Source of the DNA: Luteimonas fraxinea
GTDB taxonomy: Bacteria > Pseudomonadota > Gammaproteobacteria > Xanthomonadales > Xanthomonadaceae
Length of the DNA: 64,000 nucleotides
Reading direction: 5' to 3'
Assembly (NCBI RefSeq): GCF_021233355.1
Contig: NZ_CP089507.1
Coordinates: 992,001 to 1,056,000 of the forward strand
Shown here: positions 1 through 8,889 of the stretch, piece by piece
How positions within the stretch are numbered: position 1 is the stretch's first letter
Layout of the letters: each line of letters begins with the position of its first letter
Notes under the pieces: generated by a model
What the model was told of the DNA's origin: nothing
Databases searched by the model: none
The model's input: the letters and a program-made list of their open reading frames with translations, nothing else
Program-made: the position numbers and the translations under genes

Positions 1-1
1 C

Positions 2-412
2 CTCGCCGATGCCTACACGCTGTATCTCAAGACCCACAACTTCCACTGGAACGTCACCGGGCCGATGTTCAACGCTCTGCACGTGATGTTCGAGGGCCAG
101 TACACCGAACAATGGAATGCGCTGGACGAGATCGCCGAGCGCATCCGCGCGCTGGGCTACAACGCGCCGGGTTCGTATGGCGAGTTCATCCAGCTGTCGT
201 CGATCAAGGAAGAGCCGGGCCTGGAGAAGGCGCCGGACTGGCGCGAGATGGTGCGCCAGCTGGTCGTCGGCAACGAGGCCGTGTGCCGCAGCGCGCGCAA
301 GGCGCTGGATGTGGCCGACGACGCCGACGACGATCCGACCGAGGATCTGCTGATCCAGCGTCTGCAGACCCACGAGAAGAACGCCTGGATGCTGCGCTCG
401 CTGTTGCAGTAA
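2..412 (+). CDS. dps: Dps/ferritin-like DNA-binding protein (5' end missing)
   Basis: C-terminal 136 residues of a Dps-family miniferritin; the N-terminus lies before the window. The visible part opens with LYLKTHNFHWNVTG, the conserved helix that supplies the ferroxidase histidine, and continues with the FEGQYTEQWNALDEIAERIRALG helix, whose D and E residues complete the intersubunit iron site. Family role: a dodecamer that oxidises and stores iron with peroxide and protects DNA in starvation or oxidative stress. It ends at TAA and is followed at once by a strong hairpin terminator. Only the missing start limits the call. Confidence 0.93.
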   Translation, partial: LADAYTLYLKTHNFHWNVTGPMFNALHVMFEGQYTEQWNALDEIAERIRALGYNAPGSYGEFIQLSSIKEEPGLEKAPDWREMVRQLVVGNEAVCRSARKALDVADDADDDPTEDLLIQRLQTHEKNAWMLRSLLQ

Positions 413-434
413 ATCTCGCGTTCCGCTTCACGTA

Positions 435-459
435 AACGCCCGGCATCGCCGGGCGTTTT
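435..459. terminator. Bidirectional terminator between dps and the symporter gene
   Basis: Perfect 10-bp stem AACGCCCGGC / GCCGGGCGTT with a 3-nt ATC loop, followed on the plus strand by TTTT. The complement also ends in a short T stretch, so it can serve both the plus-strand dps and the convergent minus-strand symporter gene that ends at 482. Confidence 0.8.
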
Positions 460-481
460 CATGTCCGCGAGCAGCCGGTCG

Positions 482-1855
482 TCAGGCCGTCTTCAACGGC
501 TCGGGCGCGTCGTCCTCGCCACGCGAGACCAGCGCCGCGATGCCGAGATCGCCGGTCACGTTGACCGTGGTCCGGCACATGTCGAGGAAGTGGTTGACGC
601 CCAGCACCAGGCCGATGCCCTCGGCCGGCACGCCGACCATCGTGCAGATCAGCGCCACCACCGGCAGCGAACCCGAGGGCACACCGGCCGTGCCGATGCC
701 GCCGAGGATGCAGACCAGCATCACCAGCACCTGCTGCCAGATCGACAGGTCCACGCCGAAGAACTGGGCCAGGAAGATCACCGTGACGCCCTCGAACAGC
801 GCGGTGCCGTTCTGGTTGGCGGTCGCGCCGACGGTCAGCACGAAGCGCGACACCTTGCGCGGCAGCTTGAGGTTCTCGTCGGCGATGCGCAGCGCGGTCG
901 GCAGCGTAGCGTTGCTCGACGCGGTAGAGAACGCCATCAGCATCGCTTCCTGCACGCCGCGGAAGAACGCCAGCGGCGACCAGCCACCGACGAACTTCAG
1001 CGCCAGCGAATACGTCACCAGCATGTGCAGCGCCAGCGCGCCGACTACGACCAGCACATAGGCGCCCAGACGCAACAGCAGATCCCAGCCGAACAGCACG
1101 GCCAGATTGAACATGAAGCAGAACACCGCTATCGGCGCGAGGCGGATCACCAGGCCGATCAGCGTCATCGACACTTCGAACAGACCTTCGATGCCGCGCT
1201 TGAGCGTCGCGGTAGCCTCGGACTTCGTCAGCACCAGGCCGATGCCGAACATCAGCGCGAAGAACATCAGCGACAGGATGTTGGCGTTGTCCGATGCGGC
1301 GCCCACCACGTTCTGCGGCACGATCGACATCAGCATGTCCATGCCGGTCGCGCCTTCCTTGCTGTCGCGCACAATCGCCGCGATGCGCTGCGCGCCTTCG
1401 GCCAGCAGCTGCTGCGCGAGCGCGGGATCCACACCGTCGCCGGGGCGGAACAGGTTCACCATCACCAGTCCCACCACCACCGCGATACCCGACAGCACGA
1501 CGGTCCACGCGAGCGTGCGCCAGCCGATCCGGCCGAGCGCCGCGACATCGCCCATTTCCGACACGCCGATCACCAGCGCCGAGAACAGCAGCGGCACGAT
1601 CAGCATGAAGATCAGGCTGAGAAACAGCGTGCCGAGCGGCTCGGTGACCCAGCCGACGAAGCTCTCGATCAACGGTCGGCACTGCCACGACGGCTCCGCG
1701 CCGGTGCAGGCGGCCGATGCGGGATCGGCCAGCGTCCAGGAGGTCAGGCCGGTGTAGTGCGCGATCAGGCCGAGGACGAGACCGGCCGCGAAGCCGATCG
1801 CGATCTTCCAGTGGAGCGGCATGCGGGAACGTACGGGAGCGTTGGAATCGGCCAT
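482..1855 (-). CDS. Dicarboxylate/amino acid:cation symporter (DAACS family)
   Basis: A 457-residue inner-membrane carrier of the GltP/DctA (SLC1-like) family, which takes up glutamate, aspartate or C4-dicarboxylates with Na+ or H+. Start chosen at MADSNAPVRSRMPLHWKIAIG, where the first membrane segment follows directly; reading further upstream gives only Arg-rich low-complexity sequence. Family marks include an extracellular insert (PSWQCRPLIESFVGW) after TM1, TLPTALRIADENLKL, the substrate-site stretch GATANQNGTALFEGV, and LGGIGTAGVPSGSLP (hairpin HP2). It follows batD by 46 bp on the same strand, so it may be co-transcribed or have its own promoter. Substrate cannot be told from sequence alone. 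Confidence 0.9.
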   Translation of the reverse strand: MADSNAPVRSRMPLHWKIAIGFAAGLVLGLIAHYTGLTSWTLADPASAACTGAEPSWQCRPLIESFVGWVTEPLGTLFLSLIFMLIVPLLFSALVIGVSEMGDVAALGRIGWRTLAWTVVLSGIAVVVGLVMVNLFRPGDGVDPALAQQLLAEGAQRIAAIVRDSKEGATGMDMLMSIVPQNVVGAASDNANILSLMFFALMFGIGLVLTKSEATATLKRGIEGLFEVSMTLIGLVIRLAPIAVFCFMFNLAVLFGWDLLLRLGAYVLVVVGALALHMLVTYSLALKFVGGWSPLAFFRGVQEAMLMAFSTASSNATLPTALRIADENLKLPRKVSRFVLTVGATANQNGTALFEGVTVIFLAQFFGVDLSIWQQVLVMLVCILGGIGTAGVPSGSLPVVALICTMVGVPAEGIGLVLGVNHFLDMCRTTVNVTGDLGIAALVSRGEDDAPEPLKTA

Positions 1856-1901
1856 GGCGTGGAGACCGCGGGAAAGCGCGGAGGCTAGCAGGAAGCGGGG
1901 C

Positions 1902-3611
1902 TCAACGGCGCGGGTACAGCGGCGGCAGGTCCGGGCCGCGCGGCGCACGCGCAGGCGCATCGCGCCACGACGCGCCGCTGCGGAACTCCGCGCGCAGCGC
2001 CTGACGCGCGCCAGGCAGGTCGCCCCCGGTCCAACGCGCCCGCTGCCAGAGGCCGACAGCCTCGCGCTGGGCGGCCGCATCGAGACGTGCCGCGAGCGTA
2101 TCGAGATCCGCCGCGGGCGGGTCGGACAACGCGCGCAAGGCGGCTTCGACATCCGCCGGCTCGCCCGTTTGCAGCACATGCATCAGGCGGCGCTGGGCCT
2201 GGCCCGCCGAGCCGGACGATTGCAGGGGAACTGGCGCGTCGCCATGCGCCGACGACGCGACGCCTGCGCGCACCAGGCCGATCGGCTGCTGGCGGTACAA
2301 GCGCCACGCCACCCACGCGGTCGCCAGCCATAGCGCGGCGAGCAGGGCCGCAAGTGCGGGCCAAAGCTTCGAACCACCCGCATCGGACGCTGTCGACATG
2401 CTTGTCGATGCTACCGCGTCGACTTCAGCCTGTGGCGCCGCACCGGGCAGCACTTCACCGGCCGCGACCGCCAGCGACACCGCAGGCGGACCGCTGGTCC
2501 GCGCCGCGCCGGCGCGCACATCCCACCAGGCGATCCGCGGGCCGGGCACTTGCAGGCTGCCCTCGGCACGCGGCACCACCGAGTAGCGCCGCGTCAGCCG
2601 CACCCGCGGCCGGCCGTCCTCGAAACTTTCGTCGTACTGCGGCGGTTCGGCGAACACCTGCGCGCCCTGCAACGGCGGCAATGGGATCTCCGGCAGTTGC
2701 GTGCCGACCGCGCCATCGAACACCGCCTCCAGCACGAAGGTGCTGGCCTCGCCGGCGCGACCTTCAGTCGGCGCCTCCAGCCAGCGCGCCTGCACGCCAT
2801 ACAGCGGCAGCCACGGCTGCGGCGCGTTCGCGGGCATCGCGCGCACGTCGAGCACGCTGGGCGGTCCGTTCGCCGACAGCTCGCGCGGCCCGCGATTGAA
2901 CACGTCGTCGAACATGCCGCCGCCTGCGCCGCGCCCTTCGAAGCGCGCGCCGGGAATCGACAGCGTGCCGCTGCGCTCGGGCACGATCTGGTAGCGGCGT
3001 TCGACGACGCTGTAGCGGCGGCCGTCGATGTCGCGGCTGTACTGCACGTCGCTGCCGATGCGCTGCATCGACGCGCCCTCGGGCGAGGGCTGGTCGAGGC
3101 TGCCCGACACCAACGGCGTCGCGTAATACAGCCGCAGCACGTAGCCCACCGACTGCTGCACGTACGGCGACTGCACGTCGATGTCGGCTTCGATGAAGGC
3201 CGGCGCGCCATCACGCGCAGCCGTGACCGCAGCGGGGGCGACGCTCAGCGACAGCGGCGCGGTGCGTGCGCCGCCGACCTGCAGGGCCGGCACCGTGAGC
3301 ACGCCTTCCCGGCGCGGCCGCAGCGCGACGCCGAACAGCGAGCGCGTCACGCGCCGGCCGCCGGTGATCTCGACCTCACGGCGGCTGGTGTGGCCGCTGA
3401 CATCGAAATCGCGCGCGAGCGGCGCCCAGTCGGGCGTGTCGCCTGCGCCGTCGGTTTCGACGTTGAGCGTGGTCGTCTCGCCGAACGCGATGCGGTCGCG
3501 GTCGAGCCACGCGCGCGTCTGCGCCTGCGCAACCCCGACGAGGCAGCACAGCAACAGCATCGCGACCATCCACGCCGCGGATCGCGCGCCCTTCGAACGC
3601 ACAGCCTTCAT
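1902..3611 (-). CDS. batD: BatD-like oxygen-tolerance protein
   Basis: A 569-residue exported, membrane-anchored protein. The ATG overlaps the TGA of batB/C (ATGA), which fixes the start at MKAVRSKG; a signal peptide (hydrophobic core WMVAMLLLCCLVGVAQA) follows. The long periplasmic part is rich in beta-type sequence (TTLNVETDG; RRYQIVPERSGTLSIPG; RRYSVVPRAEGSLQVPG), typical of BatD immunoglobulin-like repeats, and a membrane helix lies near residues 440-465 (LWPALAALLAALWLATAWVAW) before a cytoplasmic tail. Last gene of the moxR-bat operon. BatD proteins are linked to aerotolerance and envelope stress in Bacteroides and Leptospira; the exact role here is unknown. Confidence 0.88.
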   Translation of the reverse strand: MKAVRSKGARSAAWMVAMLLLCCLVGVAQAQTRAWLDRDRIAFGETTTLNVETDGAGDTPDWAPLARDFDVSGHTSRREVEITGGRRVTRSLFGVALRPRREGVLTVPALQVGGARTAPLSLSVAPAAVTAARDGAPAFIEADIDVQSPYVQQSVGYVLRLYYATPLVSGSLDQPSPEGASMQRIGSDVQYSRDIDGRRYSVVERRYQIVPERSGTLSIPGARFEGRGAGGGMFDDVFNRGPRELSANGPPSVLDVRAMPANAPQPWLPLYGVQARWLEAPTEGRAGEASTFVLEAVFDGAVGTQLPEIPLPPLQGAQVFAEPPQYDESFEDGRPRVRLTRRYSVVPRAEGSLQVPGPRIAWWDVRAGAARTSGPPAVSLAVAAGEVLPGAAPQAEVDAVASTSMSTASDAGGSKLWPALAALLAALWLATAWVAWRLYRQQPIGLVRAGVASSAHGDAPVPLQSSGSAGQAQRRLMHVLQTGEPADVEAALRALSDPPAADLDTLAARLDAAAQREAVGLWQRARWTGGDLPGARQALRAEFRSGASWRDAPARAPRGPDLPPLYPRR

Positions 3612-5359
3612 CGGTCGCCTCCCGTTGCGCGACGTTCGTGTTCGAGCCGGAACTTGGCTCGCAGCAATCCGCCCGGATCGTCGGGCACGCGCCGCAGCCA
3701 CGCGGCATTCGCCTGCTCACGTTCGTCGCCGGTTTCGGCACCCGTTGCGCCGGCGTCGGCTGCGTCTTCATCGGACGGGTCCGCTTGGCCTTCGAGTGCG
3801 CGCTGCATCTGTTCGCGCTGCTGCGCATCCGCGTCGCGCTGCGCCTGTGCATCCGCCGGCGGCGGCGTGTCGGATGCCTGCGGTTCCAGGGCGTCGGGCG
3901 GGGGACGCTGATCGCCCTGCCCCTGCGCATCGCCAGGCTGGCTGTTCGAAGGATCGCCGGCTTCGCCAGGCTTGGATTGGCTGTCACCGTCGTCGCGCGG
4001 TTTCTGCGGCGCGCGCGGATCCTGCCCCTGTCCCGGTGGCGGCTTGCGGCTGCGCGCGGCCTCGACGGCGGCGCGGTTCGCCTGCGCATCGGCCATGCCC
4101 GGCTGCTGCGACAGCGCCTCGTCATAGGCCGCAATCGCATCATCGAAACGACCCAGCCGCGCCAGCGCATTGCCACGGTTGTACGCGGCATCGGCGCCCG
4201 GCAATCCGGTCCACGTCTTCAGGGCCTCGTCGTAGCGTTCGCCGCGATAGGCCGACGTGCCTGCGCGCATCCGGGCGTCTGCTACCTGATCGGCGCGCTG
4301 CCAGGGCGTCGCGGCCGGCGCCTGCGCCAGTGCGGGCATCGGCAGCAGGGCCGGCAACAACGCGAGTACCGCCACACAGGCGAAGCCCGAGCCGCGGCGG
4401 AAGGCCAGCAACACCAGCGCGAGCAACGGCAGCACCAGCCAGTAACCTTCATCGAGCACGCGGCGCACGCTCGTATCGCTGCGTGCCGACGCCCCGCCTG
4501 CGGTCATCTCCGGCGTCAGTACGCCGAGCGCGCGCAGATCGCCGTCGTCGATCGACAACGCGTGATAGCGGCCTTCGCCAGCCACCGCCAGCGCGCGCAA
4601 CGCGACCGTCTCGAGCCGCGCATGCGCGAGCGCGCCATCGGCATCGCGATAGGCCGCGCCGGCCGCGGTGCCGAGTCCGAGCACCGAGACCCGATAGCCC
4701 ATGCGCGCGGCGAAGCCCGCTTCCGCGACGGCCGCCGTGTCGGCATTGCCGGTCACCAGCAGGATGTCGCCGCGCAACGCCTGTCCCTGTCGCAGCAGAC
4801 GCGTCGCATGCGCGATCGCACGATCGGCGCGCTGACCATCGACGGGCATGATTCCGGGCGACAACGCATCGAGATACAGCGCCACGTTGCGCGCATCGTC
4901 GGTCAGCGGCGCGACGGTGAAAGCATCGTCGGCATACGCGACCAGCGCGACCTGGCCCGCGCCACGTTCGGCCAGCAACTGCGCGAGCTTCGCGCGCGCC
5001 TGCAACAGCCGCGAGGGCGGCAGATCGCTTGCGGTACTCGCAGTCGACAGATCGAGCGCGACGACTAGCGGCGACATACCCTGCGTGTCGAGCGGTACCG
5101 CGACTTCGCGCCATCCCGGCCCGGCCAGTGCCAGCACCGCGAGCAAGCCGGCGAGCAGCCACGCAACGAGCCCGAATAGACCGCGCCGATCCGGACGCGC
5201 TTCGAGCAGATGCGCGAGCAGATGCGGATCCACCGCCTCGCGCCAGGCCTCCGCGCTGCGTCGACGTCGCCACCAGATCCAGGCCAGCAGCGGCAACGCC
5301 AGCAGCGCCCACAGCCAGGCCGGACGCGCGAACTGCACTGCATCGAACGGCAGGTTCAT
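3608..5359 (-). CDS. batB: BatB/BatC-type fusion: VWA domain plus TPR protein
   Basis: A 583-residue membrane protein. Two N-terminal membrane helices (about 13-30 and 62-80) are followed by a von Willebrand A domain from about residue 95, another membrane stretch near 330-345, then TPR-like sequence (YNRGNALARLGRFDDAIAAYDEAL) and a long Pro/Gln/Asp-rich tail. The VWA + TPR layout corresponds to BatB and BatC joined in one chain. Its metal site looks degenerate: DLSTAS (103-108) replaces DxSxS, and the later TDG motif reads TGN. ATG and TGA overlap the neighbours by 4 bp each side. It probably scaffolds complexes in the periplasm with BatA and the MoxR ATPase; this is inference from the family. 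Confidence 0.88.
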   Translation of the reverse strand: MNLPFDAVQFARPAWLWALLALPLLAWIWWRRRRSAEAWREAVDPHLLAHLLEARPDRRGLFGLVAWLLAGLLAVLALAGPGWREVAVPLDTQGMSPLVVALDLSTASTASDLPPSRLLQARAKLAQLLAERGAGQVALVAYADDAFTVAPLTDDARNVALYLDALSPGIMPVDGQRADRAIAHATRLLRQGQALRGDILLVTGNADTAAVAEAGFAARMGYRVSVLGLGTAAGAAYRDADGALAHARLETVALRALAVAGEGRYHALSIDDGDLRALGVLTPEMTAGGASARSDTSVRRVLDEGYWLVLPLLALVLLAFRRGSGFACVAVLALLPALLPMPALAQAPAATPWQRADQVADARMRAGTSAYRGERYDEALKTWTGLPGADAAYNRGNALARLGRFDDAIAAYDEALSQQPGMADAQANRAAVEAARSRKPPPGQGQDPRAPQKPRDDGDSQSKPGEAGDPSNSQPGDAQGQGDQRPPPDALEPQASDTPPPADAQAQRDADAQQREQMQRALEGQADPSDEDAADAGATGAETGDEREQANAAWLRRVPDDPGGLLRAKFRLEHERRATGGDR

Positions 5360-6378
5360 GCGGCCGCCTCGCGACGCAGGCGCAACTGCGGCAGCAGCGC
5401 GAGCATCAGCAATCCACACGCCGCGCCGAGCGGCAACGGATAACGTTCAATACGCGGGCGTAATGCGGGGCCGGGCTGCTCGACAGGTTCGAGACGATCG
5501 ATCTCGCCGTAGATGCCGGCGAGCTCATCGGTATCGCGCGCACGGAATGCACGACCGCCAGTGGTGTCGGCGATACGTTGCAGCGCGGCCTCGTCGATTG
5601 CCGGTTCGCTGCCGGGCATCTGGAAGCCGAACAGACCGCCCGCGCCAGCGTCGCTGCCGAATGCGATCGTGTGCACGCGGACACCTTCATCGCGCGCCAG
5701 TTCGGCGGCCTTGTCGGGTGTCAGTGCGCCGGCATTGCTGACACCATCGGTCAGCAGGATCAGCAGCCGCTGGCCGCGCGGCGCATCCTGCAGCCGCTTG
5801 ACCGCAAGGCCGACCGCATCGCCGATCGCGGTCTCGCGCCCGACCAGACCGACCATGGTCGCGTCGAGCTGCTGGCGCACACTCTCGCGGTCCAGCGTCA
5901 TCGGCGTCATCGCGTAGGCGCGTTGGCCGAACACGATCAGACCGATGCGATCGCCAGCGCGACGCTCAAGAAAATCAGCGATGACCGCCTTCGCTGCAGT
6001 GAGCCGGTCCACGGGCCGTCGCCCGACGAACATGTCCTCTTCGCTCATGCTGCCCGACAGATCGACGGCGAGCATCAGATCGCGCGCGCTGCGCGGCGGT
6101 TGTTCTGCCTCGCCCCACTGCAGCGGGCGTGCGGCAGCGATACACAGCAGGCACCACGCCGCCCACAACAGCCAAGGCGTCTTCGAAGCACCGGCTGCGC
6201 TGCCGGAGGTCGCCAATGCATCAAGCCCGCGATAGGGCACGCGCAGCGCACCGCCGCGGCTCTGCGACGCAGGCAGGAAACGACGCGCGAGCCAGGGCAG
6301 CGGAATCGCGAGCAGCCACCAGGGCCACGCGAACATTTCGCGCAGCGCCGGCAGCCATGCAGGCAGCTCACCGGTCAT
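5356..6378 (-). CDS. batA: BatA-like VWA-domain membrane protein
   Basis: 340 residues: membrane helices at about 17-35 and 67-84, a VWA domain starting near residue 98, and a last helix near 315-330. The metal-ion-dependent adhesion site is intact: DLSGSMS at 106-112, and TDG at 210-212. This contrasts with the degenerate site in the neighbouring BatB part. The start overlaps the TGA of the DUF4381 gene by 4 bp. Family knowledge: VWA proteins paired with MoxR ATPases act in assembly or folding of envelope complexes; BatA is part of the Bacteroides aerotolerance operon. The substrate is unknown. Confidence 0.9.
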   Translation of the reverse strand: MTGELPAWLPALREMFAWPWWLLAIPLPWLARRFLPASQSRGGALRVPYRGLDALATSGSAAGASKTPWLLWAAWCLLCIAAARPLQWGEAEQPPRSARDLMLAVDLSGSMSEEDMFVGRRPVDRLTAAKAVIADFLERRAGDRIGLIVFGQRAYAMTPMTLDRESVRQQLDATMVGLVGRETAIGDAVGLAVKRLQDAPRGQRLLILLTDGVSNAGALTPDKAAELARDEGVRVHTIAFGSDAGAGGLFGFQMPGSEPAIDEAALQRIADTTGGRAFRARDTDELAGIYGEIDRLEPVEQPGPALRPRIERYPLPLGAACGLLMLALLPQLRLRREAAA

Positions 6379-6839
6379 CGGCGGCGGCCCAGCATCAACG
6401 CAATGAAACGCGCGCGTGCGAGTGCGTGCAGTGCGGTGGTGTCCAAAGTTTCGGCATCACGCCGGAATGCGCCGTCCCGTAACGCGATGCCGTCGCCGGT
6501 CGTGAACGGCGCGCCCGGTACACCGGTGTCGAGAAACGACAGCCATTCGTCGCCATGCAGGCGATCGGCATCGGGTCGATGCCGACGCGCCGCGCGGCGC
6601 AGCAGCGACGACATCGCGGCGATCCGCCCAGCCGCGTCCGGCGCAGCCGCGACCTCCGCATCGAACAGCTGCTGCCAGCGCCGCCGCCGCCATGCGCGGA
6701 ACAGACGCCAGCCCACTACAGCGCAGACCAGCACCAGCAGCGCGGCCGCCAACCACCACCAACCGACCGCCGGTGGCCACCACGACGGCGCGGACGGCTG
6801 ATGGATGTCGCGCAACACCAGGTCAGGCATCGTCGCCAT
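6375..6839 (-). CDS. DUF4381 membrane protein of the Bat operon
   Basis: 154 residues with one N-terminal membrane helix (about residues 24-44, WWWLAAALLVLVCAVVG) and a basic cytoplasmic part. The PSWWPPAVGWWWLAA opening is typical of DUF4381 proteins, which in proteobacteria sit between the DUF58 and batA genes, exactly as here. Overlaps batA by 4 bp and the DUF58 stop by 1 bp (TGATG), so it is almost certainly translationally coupled. Function unknown; location implies a partner in the MoxR/VWA membrane assembly. Confidence 0.85.
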   Translation of the reverse strand: MATMPDLVLRDIHQPSAPSWWPPAVGWWWLAAALLVLVCAVVGWRLFRAWRRRRWQQLFDAEVAAAPDAAGRIAAMSSLLRRAARRHRPDADRLHGDEWLSFLDTGVPGAPFTTGDGIALRDGAFRRDAETLDTTALHALARARFIALMLGRRR

Positions 6840-7750
6840 CAGCCCATCCGGCCACGGGCGAATGCGGACAGCCAGGCGTCGCTCGGCGCATCGCTGGACA
6901 AGGACTCGACGCCGATGCCGGCGCGTCGGAGATGCGCGATCGCCGCCTCGCGCGGCGCATCGAAGGCCTCGCGCCAGCGTGCGCGTTGCGGCTCGCCCGA
7001 CAGATCGAGATCGACCCGCCCATCCTCACTCGCGAATCTAAGGCGACCGCGCGGCGGCCCGCGCTCGAGCGGATCGTCGAGCAGCAGTACCAGTGCATCG
7101 CAGTGCGCGCCGACCGCCGCCCAGTCACGCGCCGGCACCGCGGCGACGCTGCCGGCATCCGCCAGCACCAGCAGACGCGAGCCGGGGCGCAACAGGCGCC
7201 GCGCATGATCCATCGCCACGCCCAGTCCTGCGTCGCCTTCCGGCGGCGCCGCATACCAGCGGGTCAACGCATGCAGTACGCGCAGCGCACCGCGCGTGCC
7301 ACCGGCGGGCGGCACGGGCGCCTCGATGACCGAACCGCGCAACGCGGCAATGCGGTCACCGTCCGCGGCCGCCGCCCAGGCCGCGATTGCGCCGGCGCGT
7401 GCGGCCTGTGTCGACTTGAAGCGGACACGCGTACCGAAATAGAGCGCGGCTGCGGTGTCGGCGACGATCAATGTCAGCCGTTCGCGTTCGCGCTGGAAGG
7501 TTTTGGTGTGCGGACGTCCGGTGCGCGCGGTCACGCGCCAGTCGATGTGCCGCGCATCGTCGCCGGCCACGTAGTCGCGCGACTCCGCGTATTCCATACC
7601 CTGCCCGCGCTGCGGCGATGGCGCCAGCGCACGCACACCGGCGCGGGCACGCCGTGCAGGGCCACGCTGCCGCGCGAGCGGACGCAGTCCGACCAGTTCC
7701 GCCAGCGATGGACGCACGCCCGGCGCAACGTCCGCCTCACCCGGATTCAC
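6839..7750 (-). CDS. DUF58 domain protein of the MoxR/Bat operon
   Basis: 303 residues. The hallmark DUF58 block is present: GMEYAESRDYVAGDDARHIDW followed by R-TARTGRPHTKTF (R..D.R.IDW consensus). Start assigned to the GTG at 7750, which overlaps the moxR TGA (GTGA); upstream in the same frame there is only sequence antisense-like to moxR. DUF58 proteins nearly always accompany MoxR ATPases and VWA proteins, and the C-terminal half often adopts a VWA-like fold. Role: probably the link between the ATPase and Bat membrane proteins (inference). The start codon is the least certain part. Confidence 0.88.
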   Translation of the reverse strand: MNPGEADVAPGVRPSLAELVGLRPLARQRGPARRARAGVRALAPSPQRGQGMEYAESRDYVAGDDARHIDWRVTARTGRPHTKTFQRERERLTLIVADTAAALYFGTRVRFKSTQAARAGAIAAWAAAADGDRIAALRGSVIEAPVPPAGGTRGALRVLHALTRWYAAPPEGDAGLGVAMDHARRLLRPGSRLLVLADAGSVAAVPARDWAAVGAHCDALVLLLDDPLERGPPRGRLRFASEDGRVDLDLSGEPQRARWREAFDAPREAAIAHLRRAGIGVESLSSDAPSDAWLSAFARGRMG

Positions 7751-8745
7751 GGCAGCGGCACCCGCTCGATCAGCGCCTGCACCAGACGCTCGCCGTCCCA
7801 GCCCTCGGCCGTGGCCTCGTAGCTCGGCAGTACGCGGTGGCGCAGCACATCGGGCGCCACGGCGCGCACGTCGTCGGGCGTGACGAAGTCGCGTCCGGCG
7901 AGCCACGCAGTCGCGCGTGCACATCGCTCCAGGGCGATCGAACCGCGTGGGCTGGCGCCCCAGGCGATGCGTGCGGCCAGCGCCGCGTCGTAGCGGCCGG
8001 CATCGCGCGACGCCAGTACGAGCTCGACGAGATAGCGCTCCACCGCAGGCGCCATATGCATCTCCAGCACCGCGCGCCGCGCCTGGAACAACTGCGCCAG
8101 CGGTATGCGCTCGACGGGTGCCGACGCGTCGTCGAGCTGGGCCAGCGCACGCTCGCGCACAAGCTGCAGGATGCGCGCTTCTGCGCCCGCCTCCGGATAG
8201 CCCACGCGCACATGCATCAGGAACCGGTCCAGCTGCGCTTCCGGCAGCGGGAACGTGCCCTCCTGCTCGATCGGATTCTGGGTCGCCATGACCAGGAACA
8301 GGTCCGGCAAGCGATACGTCTGCCGGCCCACTGTCACCTGCCGCTCGCCCATCGCCTCCAGCAGCGCGGACTGCACCTTGGCCGGCGCCCGGTTGATCTC
8401 GTCGGCGAGCAGCAGCGGATGGAAGATCGGTCCGGCCTGGAACTCGAACCGCCCGTCCTGCGGCCGCCAGATCTCGGTACCGGTCAGGTCCGCGGGCAGC
8501 AGATCCGGTGTGAACTGCACACGCGCGAAATCCGCATCCAGCCGCGCCGCCAATGCCCGCACCGCCATCGTCTTCGCCAATCCCGGCGCGCCTTCGACCA
8601 GCAGATGCCCATCCGCCAACAGCGCCACGAGCAACCGCTCGACCAGCGCCGACTGCCCGATGATCTCTTCCGACAGCGCATCGCGCAGCGCCACGAACCG
8701 CGCATGCAGCCCGCCCGCAGTTCCGTCCACCAGATCCATCGCCAT
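7747..8745 (-). CDS. moxR: MoxR-family AAA+ ATPase
   Basis: 332 residues. Walker A GAPGLAKT at 52-59, Walker B LLLADEINRAP at about 111-121, then MATQNPIEQEGTFPLPEAQLDRF, the sensor-1 signature of the MoxR branch. Starts at MAMDLVDG or two codons later. First gene of a six-gene operon (moxR, DUF58, DUF4381, batA, batB/C, batD) with overlapping ends. MoxR ATPases act as chaperones that mature or insert cofactors into partner complexes, with VWA proteins as adaptors. The client is not evident from the context. Confidence 0.93.
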   Translation of the reverse strand: MAMDLVDGTAGGLHARFVALRDALSEEIIGQSALVERLLVALLADGHLLVEGAPGLAKTMAVRALAARLDADFARVQFTPDLLPADLTGTEIWRPQDGRFEFQAGPIFHPLLLADEINRAPAKVQSALLEAMGERQVTVGRQTYRLPDLFLVMATQNPIEQEGTFPLPEAQLDRFLMHVRVGYPEAGAEARILQLVRERALAQLDDASAPVERIPLAQLFQARRAVLEMHMAPAVERYLVELVLASRDAGRYDAALAARIAWGASPRGSIALERCARATAWLAGRDFVTPDDVRAVAPDVLRHRVLPSYEATAEGWDGERLVQALIERVPLP

Positions 8746-8841
8746 CCTCGATCACCGGCGCCCATCGCGCAGAGGCCCAGTTTGACCGGAACCCGCGCCT
8801 TCAGTTCACAACGCCAGCCAAACCATTGATCCGGAAACGCG

Positions 8842-8863
8842 AACGGGGCCCGAAGGCCCCGTT
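8842..8863 (-). terminator. Terminator-like hairpin after pilQ
   Basis: 9-bp stem AACGGGGCC / GGCCCCGTT closed on the transcribed strand by a TTCG tetraloop. The following T content is modest (CGCGTTTCC), so termination may be partial. It lies 27 bp past the pilQ stop and just inside the gap to moxR, so it probably separates the pilMNOPQ operon from moxR-bat. Confidence 0.6.
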
Positions 8864-8889
8864 GCTGAACGTCTGGCTGATCGCGCCGA

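Noticed and set aside
461..1888. 475-codon plus-strand open frame
   Set aside because: Antisense to the symporter gene and made of Gln/His/Arg repeats; no ribosome site or family.
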